Source: Mucilaginibacter sp. (GTDB lineage Bacteria > Bacteroidota > Bacteroidia > Sphingobacteriales > Sphingobacteriaceae). From it: a DNA stretch of 5,191 nucleotides. The translations under genes and the position numbers were made by a program. This document shows positions 1-5,191 of this stretch, piece by piece. Every line of letters starts with the position of its first letter. Positions within the stretch are counted from its first letter, which is position 1. Location: NCBI GenBank assembly GCA_025934475.1, contig JAICXZ010000299.1, positions 1-5,191 on the forward strand. The letters run 5' to 3'. The notes under the pieces were generated by a model. That model was not told the DNA's origin. It saw nothing but the letters and a program-made list of their open reading frames with translations, and ran no database searches.

Positions 1-613
1 AATCTTTCAAAAACAGGCTATCAGGCACACTCATTTCATATTTAAAATAGCGGCTCATCAGTTTGATCACACGCGGATCCTTCGAGTACTCATAATAAGA
101 TTGCAGGCACCACAGCATCGGCATATTTCCCCAAAGGTCCCTCCTGCCCGGCTTGGTATAATTCAGCGGACCGAAATCGCCATTGGCGCGCTGGTTGTTG
201 ATCACCGTATTGATCCAGAATTTAGTTTCCATCAGCATTTTGGGATCACGCAGTACATAAGCCATGTCGCCGTAACCTTTGAGCCAGTAAGGGAGTTCTT
301 CCCAGCCAAACTTGCCTTTGCCGCTCTTGTTCACCCAGGCATTATCCTTTTTAGTGAGCCAGATGCTGATCTCGCCCAGGTTACCGGTGAGGCCGCTGCG
401 TTGGAGTTCCAGTTGCTTCAGCAGCCAACCGCCCGGTTTTATGGCTGTTAACGGCAGCTTTATAAAATACTGTTGTTGAAGCGGGTCGCGGTTCGAAACA
501 TAATAGGCATTGCGACCCTTGTCGCTCATTTGTTTAACTGCGGCGGCAGTTTGCGCATGTGTTTGTGAAATAAAAAACAGGCAGAATGTTGTTATCAAAA
601 AGATATTTCTCAT
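1..613 (-). CDS. GH127-like (DUF1680) beta-L-arabinofuranosidase-type protein, N-terminal part, truncated by window edge
   Basis: Reading the minus strand from the ATG at 613 gives 204 open codons to the window edge with no stop, so the gene continues to the left. Residues 1-20 are a Sec signal peptide (MRNIFLITTFCLFFISQTHA, likely cleavage before Gln21), so the enzyme is exported, probably to the periplasm. The mature part begins with PLTAIKPGGWLLKQLELQ (about 54-71), then GLTGNLGEI (74-82), GWEELPYWLKGYGDMAYVL (103-121) and WGNMPMLWCL (161-170). This alpha-helical pattern is typical of the (alpha/alpha)6 barrel start in GH127/GH146 (DUF1680) proteins. Characterised members remove beta-L-arabinofuranose from plant glycans using a Glu acid/base and a Cys nucleophile. 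Both residues lie further along the protein, outside the window, so activity cannot be judged. The gene is divergent from the DUF1080 gene and has a well-formed Bacteroidota promoter just upstream. Family assignment is fairly secure; the exact substrate is not. Confidence 0.82.
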   Translation of the reverse strand, partial: MRNIFLITTFCLFFISQTHAQTAAAVKQMSDKGRNAYYVSNRDPLQQQYFIKLPLTAIKPGGWLLKQLELQRSGLTGNLGEISIWLTKKDNAWVNKSGKGKFGWEELPYWLKGYGDMAYVLRDPKMLMETKFWINTVINNQRANGDFGPLNYTKPGRRDLWGNMPMLWCLQSYYEYSKDPRVIKLMSRYFKYEMSVPDSLFLKD

Positions 614-638
614 GGTTAGTTATAATTGGCGGGAAGGG

Positions 639-669
639 CAAATTTAGAAACAACCATCGCTTTAACAAA
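639..669 (-). promoter_or_regulatory. Bacteroidota-type promoter for the GH127-like gene
   Basis: On the minus strand TTTG (669-666) is followed after exactly 19 bases by TAAATTTG (646-639). This matches the Bacteroidota primary-sigma consensus TTTG-N19-TAnnTTTG at every specified base. The -7 box ends 25 bases before the ATG at 613, which predicts a short leader of roughly 20 nt. The match is seen directly; use as a promoter is inferred. Confidence 0.7.
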
Positions 670-692
670 TAACTTGAAAGATGCTATCTTTA
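661..692 (+). promoter_or_regulatory. Candidate divergent promoter for the DUF1080 gene
   Basis: TTTA (661-664), a 20-base spacer, then TATCTTTA (685-692) resembles TTTG-N19-TAnnTTTG with one mismatch in each box. It would start transcription near 699, about 14 nt before the ATG at 713. Its -33 element overlaps the -33 element of the minus-strand promoter. The match is weaker than that of its partner. Confidence 0.4.
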
Positions 693-712
693 AATAACCA
701 AATCGTCAAGTT

Positions 713-1557
713 ATGAAAACCGCCCGATTTCTCTGCATTCTATTGCTTTGCGGCCTAACTTTTGGCTTCATCGCGCAGAAAAAAGATCATTGGAAATCTT
801 TATACAATGGCAAGGATCTGACAGGCTGGGACACCTATATCGGCCCCGACCTTGACGACAGCGGCAAGCCGATCAGCGATCACCCTATCGGCTTGAATAA
901 CGATCCTCGCCACGTGTTTGCGATTGTACCTATTGACGGCGAAAACCTCATCAGGATATCGGGCGAAAACTGGGGCGCCATATCGACCAAAGAGGAATAT
1001 GAAAATTATCATCTGCAATTACATTTTAATGGGGCGAATTGACCTGGGGGCAAAAACGGGGCAAAAAGAAAGATAGCGGATTACTTTATCATTCCGTCGG
1101 GAAATTTGGTGCCGATTATGGCGCATGGATGCGCTCGCAAGAGTTCCAGATCGAGCAGGGTAACTGCGCAGATTATTGGGGCGTTGCCGGCGGCAGAGCG
1201 GATATTCCGGTGGTTAAAAAATCAGAAACAGATTATGTTTATGATCCGCAGGGAACAATGCTCGAATTCAGCCAGGAAAGCAAACAAGGAAGGCATTGCA
1301 TCAAGCGTGGAGATACCGAAAACCCTACAGGCGAATGGAACATACTCGACTTATACTGTCATGGCGATACCAGTGTGCATGTGGTAAACGGCAATGTGAT
1401 GATGGTGCTTTATCATAATAGTCAATTTGATAACGGGCAGGAATCGCCATTGACCAAAGGAAAGATCCAGATACAATCGGAAGGCGCCGAGGTATATTAC
1501 CGGAATATCAGGATACAGCCGATAAGCAGCCTGCCACCCGCTTTGTTAAAGCAGTGA
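713..1557 (+). pseudogene. Secreted DUF1080 (3-keto-disaccharide hydrolase domain) protein, frameshifted
   Basis: Two adjacent reading frames encode one DUF1080 protein (Pfam 3-keto-disaccharide hydrolase, a LamG/concanavalin-like fold). The first part (713-1042) has a Sec signal peptide (about residues 1-21), the family opening SLYNGKDLTGW (29-39) and EYENYHLQLHF (95-105), then runs into a TGA at 1040-1042. The rest of the family pattern continues in another frame from 1030: WGE, KKDSGLLYH, WMRSQEFQIEQGNCADYWGV, and the typical ending GKIQIQSEGAEVYYRNIRI, to the TGA at 1555-1557. Adding one A at 1028-1029 restores ...HFKWGE... and gives a normal-looking 281-residue protein. Nothing else is damaged, so this is either a very recent mutation or a sequence error. 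If intact, the protein would be periplasmic or surface-associated and could cleave 3-keto-glycosides made by sugar 3-dehydrogenases. No such dehydrogenase lies in this window. The family is clear; functionality of this copy is doubtful. Confidence 0.85.
1024..1042 (+). other. Frameshift point in the DUF1080 gene
   Basis: The run TTTTAATGGGGCGAATTGA reads F-N-G-A-N-stop in the frame of the signal peptide. With a third A after TTTT it would read F-K-W-G-E-L, the expected family sequence. In the downstream frame a TAA (1027-1029) lies immediately before the TGG at 1030, so that frame cannot extend further upstream. The 3' part therefore has no good independent start: its first possible starts are a TTG at 1039 and later codons inside the conserved domain. 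Confidence 0.85.
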
Positions 1558-1573
1558 TGTTTTGTTATCTTGC
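1542..1573 (+). promoter_or_regulatory. Weak candidate promoter for the DUF1801-oxidase pair
   Basis: TTTG (1542-1545), a 20-base spacer and TATCTTGC (1566-1573) partly match the Bacteroidota consensus, with the last two bases of the -7 box off. It would start transcription about 15 nt before the ATG at 1595. It overlaps the 3' end of the DUF1080 gene. The gap between the two genes is only 37 bp, so read-through from upstream is equally possible. Confidence 0.3.
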
Positions 1574-1594
1574 AGTAAACCAATTGCCTGAACT

Positions 1595-2008
1595 ATGGCA
1601 CAGACCGCGAAACTCACCGACGAGGAGCAGGTAACCGCGCATATCCAAAAGCTTGAACCGGGCCTGCGCGAGATTATCCGGGGACTTCGCCAGATCATTT
1701 TAGCTGCTGATAAAGAAGTAGGCGAACGTATTAAATGGAATAATCCGAGTTTTTACTATACCGGCGAGATGAAACCGTTCGATCCAAGGGAATATAAACG
1801 GGAGATCATTGTATTCAACCTGTTCAAAAACAGGATAATGCTTGTTTTCCCAAGTGGGGCTAAATTAAATGACACCACCGGATTCCTTGAAGGCGAATAC
1901 AAAGACGGTCGCCGCATTCATGTTTTCAAAGACATAGATGAGGTGAAATCAAAGGCGCCAATACTTCAGGGAATTATCCAAAAATGGCTCACACTGGTTG
2001 AAAAATAG
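1595..2008 (+). CDS. DUF1801 (YdhG-like) domain protein
   Basis: This 137-residue cytoplasmic protein has no signal peptide or membrane segment. Nearly its whole length is one DUF1801 domain. An N-terminal helical part (about 10-45) precedes the family core KWNNPSFYYTGEM (47-59), a strand region IIVFNLFKNRIMLVF (71-85), and the ending EGEYKDGRRIHVFKDIDEV (99-117) with a C-terminal helix. Length is normal for the family. Some DUF1801 proteins, such as Bacillus subtilis YdhG/Fra, have been described as frataxin-like iron chaperones; most have no known role, and none is assigned here. The ATG at 1595 is the natural start, with no strong Shine-Dalgarno sequence, as is usual in Bacteroidota. The stop at 2006-2008 lies 10 bp before the oxidase ATG, so the two genes are probably co-transcribed. 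Confidence 0.85.
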   Translation: MAQTAKLTDEEQVTAHIQKLEPGLREIIRGLRQIILAADKEVGERIKWNNPSFYYTGEMKPFDPREYKREIIVFNLFKNRIMLVFPSGAKLNDTTGFLEGEYKDGRRIHVFKDIDEVKSKAPILQGIIQKWLTLVEK

Positions 2009-2018
2009 TCATATTGTT

Positions 2019-3371
2019 ATGAAAAGAAAAAGATTTATCCAATTAGGCAGTACCTTAGCGGCCACATCATTTCTGACACCTTTGAGCAGTATGACTTTTA
2101 CATCCGAACCGCAGGAGCGGTTAAAAAATTGGTCTGGTAATCTTACGTACAGCACTGGCAACGTAAGATACCCCAAATCGTTGACCGAAATCCAGCAGAC
2201 ACTTAAATTTGAACCGAAGCTAAGAGTGTTGGGAACAAGGCACTGCTTTAATACGATTGCCGACAGCAAAGACAATCTGGTTTGCAGTCGCGATTTTAAC
2301 CAGGTGGTCTCCATCGACACAAAAGCCCACACTGTTACCGTGGAGGGCGGCATCAAATACGGCGAACTTGCACCTTACCTGCAACAGCATGGTTTTGCGC
2401 TGCACAATCTTGCCTCATTGCCGCATATATCCGTAGCCGGATCGATAACCACGGCCACACACGGCTCGGGCATCAAAAACGGCAATCTGGCCTCGGCTGT
2501 CCTCGGATTGGAGATTGTAAGAGCTGACGGCAGCGTTGTTCATTTATCAAGAGAGCAGGACAGCGAAAAATTTAAAGCCGCTGTCGTTGGGCTAGGCGCA
2601 TTGGGCTTCATTACCAAAGTTACCTTAGCGATACAGCCTACTTATGACGTTGCGCAAAACGTTTTCCTGGGGTTGCCGATGTCGCAACTTAAGGAGCATT
2701 TCGTAGATATCATGTCGGCCGGCTACAGTGTCAGCTTGTTTCACGACTGGAAAGGCGATCGCATAAGCGAGGTTTGGATCAAGAGCCGGATAGGAACCGA
2801 TAAACTACAGAGCCAGCCTGAGTTTTATGGAGCCAAAGCGGCAACCAAAAGCCTCCATCCCATCATGGATCATTCGGCTGAAAGCAGTACCGAGCAGATG
2901 GGTATTCCCGGTCCGTGGTTTGAGCGCCTGCCGCATTTCAAAATGGGCTTTACTCCTAGCAGTGGCAAGGAATTGCAGACCGAATATTTCGTTCCAATAG
3001 GCCGTGCCGTTGAAGCCATCGAAGCAGTTTCCCGCCTGGGCAAACAAATCAATCCCCATTTGTTCATCACAGAAATACGCACCATCGCTGCAGACGATCT
3101 ATGGATGAGTCCCTGCCACAACCAGACTTCTGTTGCCATCCACTTTACCTGGAAACAGGAAACTGACGCGGTATTACAGTTACTGCCTCAAATAGAAAAC
3201 GAGTTGGCGCGGTTTAATCCGCGTCCGCATTGGGGTAAGATTTTTACGATGGCGCCAAAAATACTCCAATCGCGCTACGAGAGGCTGGATGATTTTAAAA
3301 AGCTCGCTGCCGAATTTGATCCGCAAGGCAAATTCAGGAACGAGTTTTTAGAGCACAATCCATATTCGTGA
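2019..3371 (+). CDS. FAD-dependent alditol/xylitol oxidase-like protein with export leader
   Basis: A 450-residue flavoprotein of the VAO/D-arabinono-1,4-lactone oxidase family, closest in pattern to Streptomyces alditol oxidase AldO (alditol + O2 to aldose + H2O2). The N-terminal FAD domain has NWSGNLTY (37-44), RVLGTRHCFN with His75 at the position of AldO's covalent FAD-histidine (His46), and NLASLPHISVAGS (130-142) with Ser133 matching AldO Ser106. HGSG follows at 148-151. The C-terminal substrate domain keeps the AldO catalytic set: Glu352 and Arg354 in TEIRT, Thr377 in HFTW and Lys407 in HWGK. Unlike cytosolic AldO (about 418 aa), it starts with a leader of roughly 30 residues, MKRKRFIQLGSTLAA plus a hydrophobic stretch, resembling a degenerate Tat signal. 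ATG 2019 was chosen over the in-frame TTG at 1998, which overlaps the DUF1801 gene, because it puts this leader at the true N terminus. Substrate (xylitol, sorbitol or other) is not determined by sequence. Confidence 0.85.
   Translation: MKRKRFIQLGSTLAATSFLTPLSSMTFTSEPQERLKNWSGNLTYSTGNVRYPKSLTEIQQTLKFEPKLRVLGTRHCFNTIADSKDNLVCSRDFNQVVSIDTKAHTVTVEGGIKYGELAPYLQQHGFALHNLASLPHISVAGSITTATHGSGIKNGNLASAVLGLEIVRADGSVVHLSREQDSEKFKAAVVGLGALGFITKVTLAIQPTYDVAQNVFLGLPMSQLKEHFVDIMSAGYSVSLFHDWKGDRISEVWIKSRIGTDKLQSQPEFYGAKAATKSLHPIMDHSAESSTEQMGIPGPWFERLPHFKMGFTPSSGKELQTEYFVPIGRAVEAIEAVSRLGKQINPHLFITEIRTIAADDLWMSPCHNQTSVAIHFTWKQETDAVLQLLPQIENELARFNPRPHWGKIFTMAPKILQSRYERLDDFKKLAAEFDPQGKFRNEFLEHNPYS
2140..2169. 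repeat. 9-bp perfect inverted repeat inside the oxidase gene
   Basis: ATCTTACGT (2140-2148) and ACGTAAGAT (2161-2169) are exact reverse complements separated by 12 bases. The repeat covers oxidase codons 41-50, about 120 nt after the start codon. It could fold in mRNA or be a protein-binding site, but one such repeat is expected by chance in a window this size. Confidence 0.6.
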
Positions 3372-3380
3372 AAGGCTACC

Positions 3381-4310
3381 TTATTTTGTCATTTTGACTG
3401 GCAGTATGTGCCCGTCTTTGTCGAAAAACATTTCATCAACACAAACCACCCTGTGATTGGCGGCCGTTTCGCCCAGCGGCCTGCGGTGGTAAACTATATA
3501 GTATTTATCTTCGCTAACTGAATGAATAACCGAATGATGCCCCGCGCCGGTAGCTATAGCCGGATCCTGCTGCAATACGGTGGCTACGCGTTTAAACGGT
3601 CCCAAGGGTGATTTCGACATCGCGTAGGCTACTTTGTAATCAGGGCCGCCCCATCCGCCTTCCGACCACATAAAATAATAATAACCGTTGTGGTAAAGCA
3701 TGTAAGGTCCCTCAACATAACCTTCAGGGGTGATTTCTTTATATAATTGCCCATCAGGGAAAGGCACAATGCCGGTAAAATCATCTTTTAGCTTTACAAC
3801 ATTACAGTGGCCCCAGCCACCATAATACATATAATATGAGCCATCGTTATCCTTGAAAACATATTGATCAATAGGTTGTGCGCCATTCACAATTTCGTTG
3901 ATCAATGGTTTGCCAAGCAGGTCTTTGTAAGGTCCTTCCGGTTTATCAGCCACAGCCACACCGATTCCCCCTACTTCGCCCTTATGTACATCATTCGCGC
4001 CAAAAAAGAAATAATATTTGCCTCCCTTTGTCAGCACAGCGGGCGCCCACATAGCTCTTTTGGCCCATTTAACCGCAGAAGTATCCAAAACATCATGATG
4101 CATCTCCCAATGCTTCAGGTCCCTTGATGAGAAAGCATCAAAAAACACCTGCTTGTTGTAAGCATCCGAATAGGTTGGGAAAATCCAATAGGTATCGCCA
4201 TATTTTGCGCCTTCAGGGTCTGCATACCAGCCTCTAATGATCGGGTTATTTTGAGCAAATGAAAAAGAAGACATCACCACAAAGGCGATCAACGCAAAAA
4301 GATATTTCAT
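3381..4310 (-). CDS. Secreted glycoside hydrolase family 43 protein
   Basis: A 309-residue single-domain GH43 enzyme (five-bladed beta-propeller) that hydrolyses arabino- or xylo-glycosidic bonds with inversion. A Sec signal peptide covers residues 1-19 (ending SFSFA, cleavage before Gln20), so the enzyme acts in the periplasm or outside the cell. The three catalytic acids are in recognisable motifs: Asp31 in GWYADPEGA (general base), Asp148 in QPIDQYVF (pKa modulator) and Glu200 in YVEGPYML (general acid). GHHSV (257-261) contains the conserved His that sits at the propeller centre in the family. No accessory binding module follows, and the length suits a minimal GH43. The ATG at 4310 was chosen because it starts directly with the signal peptide and places the -7 box 26 bases upstream, like the 25 bases at the GH127-like gene; an ATG two codons earlier (4316) is also possible. 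Specificity (arabinofuranosidase, xylosidase, arabinanase or galactofuranosidase) cannot be read from the sequence. Its stop is 9 bp from the convergent oxidase stop. Confidence 0.9.
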   Translation of the reverse strand: MKYLFALIAFVVMSSFSFAQNNPIIRGWYADPEGAKYGDTYWIFPTYSDAYNKQVFFDAFSSRDLKHWEMHHDVLDTSAVKWAKRAMWAPAVLTKGGKYYFFFGANDVHKGEVGGIGVAVADKPEGPYKDLLGKPLINEIVNGAQPIDQYVFKDNDGSYYMYYGGWGHCNVVKLKDDFTGIVPFPDGQLYKEITPEGYVEGPYMLYHNGYYYFMWSEGGWGGPDYKVAYAMSKSPLGPFKRVATVLQQDPAIATGAGHHSVIHSVSEDKYYIVYHRRPLGETAANHRVVCVDEMFFDKDGHILPVKMTK

Positions 4311-4336
4311 AGGCATATTGATTTAAACTGAGGTCG

Positions 4337-4344
4337 CAAATCTA
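4337..4344 (-). promoter_or_regulatory. Candidate -7 element for the GH43 gene
   Basis: The minus strand reads TAGATTTG (4344-4337), a full match to the Bacteroidota -7 consensus TAnnTTTG, 26 bases before the ATG at 4310. No TTTG or TTG is found at the usual -33 distance, so the promoter is incomplete and may need an activator. Confidence 0.45.
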
Positions 4345-4419
4345 TTGTAATTATTCCCTCTTAGAGATTTTAAGAATATAATTTTTTTAACCCGAAGGAA
4401 AACATCTGAAACACTAATT

Positions 4420-4438
4420 GGTTATCAAATCAATAACC
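4420..4438. repeat. Short inverted repeat upstream of the beta-helix lipoprotein gene, possible operator
   Basis: GGTTAT (4420-4425) and ATAACC (4433-4438) are reverse complements around a 7-base spacer, CAAATCA. The centre lies about 37 bp before the ATG at 4466, where a regulator could act. I found no convincing TAnnTTTG promoter for this gene in 4311-4465, so an alternative sigma factor or activator is possible. The arms are short and chance occurrence is likely. Confidence 0.25.
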
Positions 4439-4465
4439 CCATTTTCTAAAATAACTTAAAATCCC

Positions 4466-5191
4466 ATGAAAAAACTTTTTTTACTATCATTAGTAGCGCT
4501 TTATTGTCTCTCATCGTGTAAGAAGGATCATAATAACCCGAAGATCAGTTCGATGAAAATGGACACGCTGCAAGGTGCTATCACGTCGAGTATGACGCTG
4601 GACGCCTCCAAAAGCTATTTTCTTAAAGGGCAGGTATATGTGAAGAATAATGCCACATTAACCATTCCTGCGGGTGTAAAAATTTATGCCCAGGTTAATA
4701 CCGACCGCTCGTCTAAAAGCGTGCTGGTTATTACCAGGGGTTCCAAAATCTACATTAATGGTACCATAAACAACCCGGTTGTATTTACTTCATCATCATC
4801 AACTCCCATGCCTGGCGACTGGGGTGCACTCGTGATCTGTGGCAATGCATCAACTAATGCAGGCGTAATGAATGTTGCGGGATTGCCTATTTCTAACGAC
4901 ACACAATTTGGCGGGAGTGCAAATAATGAAAGCTCGGGCTCTATTACTTATTTAAGGCTTGAATATACTGGCGGCCTTAATCCACCCGCTGAGGATGAAT
5001 GGGCCATAGATAAGGCCAGTGGTTTGCTGTTTGCCGGCGTAGGTAACGGCACCAAGGTGGACAATGTGATGGTAAAATATTCAAATGACGACAGTTTTCA
5101 ATGGGTAGGCGGCACGGTTAATGCAACTCACCTGATCAGCTACGAGGCCGGCGACGATGATTTCGATTACGATATGGGCTACGAAGGCGAC
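4466..5191 (+). CDS. Beta-helix lipoprotein, N-terminal part, truncated by window edge
   Basis: From ATG 4466, 242 codons remain open to the window edge, so the C terminus is missing. Residues 1-17 form a lipoprotein signal ending in the lipobox LSSC, with Cys18 as the lipidated residue. The following KKDH (Lys at +3, Asp at +4) partly resembles the Bacteroidota surface-export signal K-(D/E)2, hinting at display on the outer face of the outer membrane. Then come repeated strand-turn units typical of a right-handed parallel beta-helix: FLKGQVYVKNNATLTIPAGV (52-71), VLVITRGSKIYINGT (86-100), PVVFTSS (104-110), PGDWGALVICGN (116-127), ITYLRLEYTGG (160-170) and VDNVMVKYSNDDSFQWVGGT (198-217). A very acidic segment, AGDDDFDYD (228-236), may bind calcium. 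I recall such proteins beside SusC/SusD transport pairs, but no catalytic motif is visible and no enzyme activity is assigned. It is divergent from the GH43 gene. Confidence 0.8.
   Translation, partial: MKKLFLLSLVALYCLSSCKKDHNNPKISSMKMDTLQGAITSSMTLDASKSYFLKGQVYVKNNATLTIPAGVKIYAQVNTDRSSKSVLVITRGSKIYINGTINNPVVFTSSSSTPMPGDWGALVICGNASTNAGVMNVAGLPISNDTQFGGSANNESSGSITYLRLEYTGGLNPPAEDEWAIDKASGLLFAGVGNGTKVDNVMVKYSNDDSFQWVGGTVNATHLISYEAGDDDFDYDMGYEGD

Noticed and set aside
101..451. 116-codon plus-strand open frame
   Set aside because: It lies antisense inside the GH127-like gene, has no recognisable domain or start context, and the minus-strand product is a clear family member.
1024..1030. Programmed -1 ribosomal frameshift signal in the DUF1080 gene
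   Set aside because: TTTTAAT does not give matching re-pairing in both ribosomal sites. No strong downstream hairpin was spotted, and a missing A explains the conserved Lys better.
1106..1387. 93-codon plus-strand frame inside the DUF1080 gene, and the minus-strand frame 800-1018
   Set aside because: Both are out-of-frame shadows of the DUF1080 coding sequence with unlikely protein composition and no domain.
1540..1563. Hairpin GCTTT-GTT-AAAGC followed by a short T run as a terminator after the DUF1080 gene
   Set aside because: The stem is only 5 bp, lies within the coding sequence, and the T run is short and offset by several bases.
2009..3139. Several minus-strand frames (2009-2356, 2220-2405, 2805-3059, 2870-3139)
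   Set aside because: All are antisense shadows of the oxidase gene, whose own product matches AldO throughout.
3372..3380. Bidirectional terminator between the convergent oxidase and GH43 genes
   Set aside because: Only 9 bp separate the stop codons and no stem-loop with a T tract is visible across the junction.
3864..4127. 87-codon plus-strand frame
   Set aside because: It is antisense to the GH43 gene, which has full catalytic motifs in its own frame.

Overview
The window looks like a piece of a Bacteroidota chromosome, most likely an environmental, polysaccharide-degrading member such as a Sphingobacteriaceae/Mucilaginibacter-type organism. That placement is inference. It rests on protein families (secreted GH127-like and GH43 enzymes, a DUF1080 protein, a beta-helix SusD-neighbour-style lipoprotein), the lack of clear Shine-Dalgarno sequences, and Bacteroidota-type promoters (TTTG-N19-TAnnTTTG) upstream of genes.

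Layout, left to right. (1) 1-613, minus: the N-terminal 204 residues of an exported GH127-like (DUF1680) beta-L-arabinofuranosidase-type protein, running off the left edge. (2) 614-712: a 99-bp divergent intergenic region with a near-perfect minus-strand promoter and a weaker plus-strand candidate. (3) 713-1557, plus: an exported DUF1080 (3-keto-disaccharide hydrolase-type) gene broken by an apparent single-base loss near 1028. (4) 1595-2008, plus: a small DUF1801 (YdhG-like) protein. (5) 2019-3371, plus: an FAD-dependent alditol/xylitol oxidase-like enzyme with an unusual export leader, 10 bp behind the DUF1801 gene. (6) 3381-4310, minus: a secreted GH43 glycosidase with all three catalytic acids, convergent with the oxidase and only 9 bp from it. 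(7) 4311-4465: divergent intergenic region. (8) 4466-5191, plus: the N-terminal 242 residues of a lipoprotein with a predicted right-handed beta-helix, running off the right edge.

Taken together this reads as a carbohydrate-utilisation neighbourhood aimed at arabinose- or xylose-containing plant glycans. GH127-like and GH43 enzymes would release pentoses, and the DUF1080 protein would act on a modified (3-keto) sugar if it were intact. The oxidase would convert an alditol to an aldose outside the cytoplasm, with H2O2 as by-product. The functional link between the oxidase and the glycosidases is inference from proximity only. No RNA genes, CRISPR, insertion sequences or phage-like elements were seen, and no stretch over 300 bp lacks a gene. 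I do not see a clearly novel system. The points most worth checking are the DUF1080 frameshift and the exported alditol oxidase.
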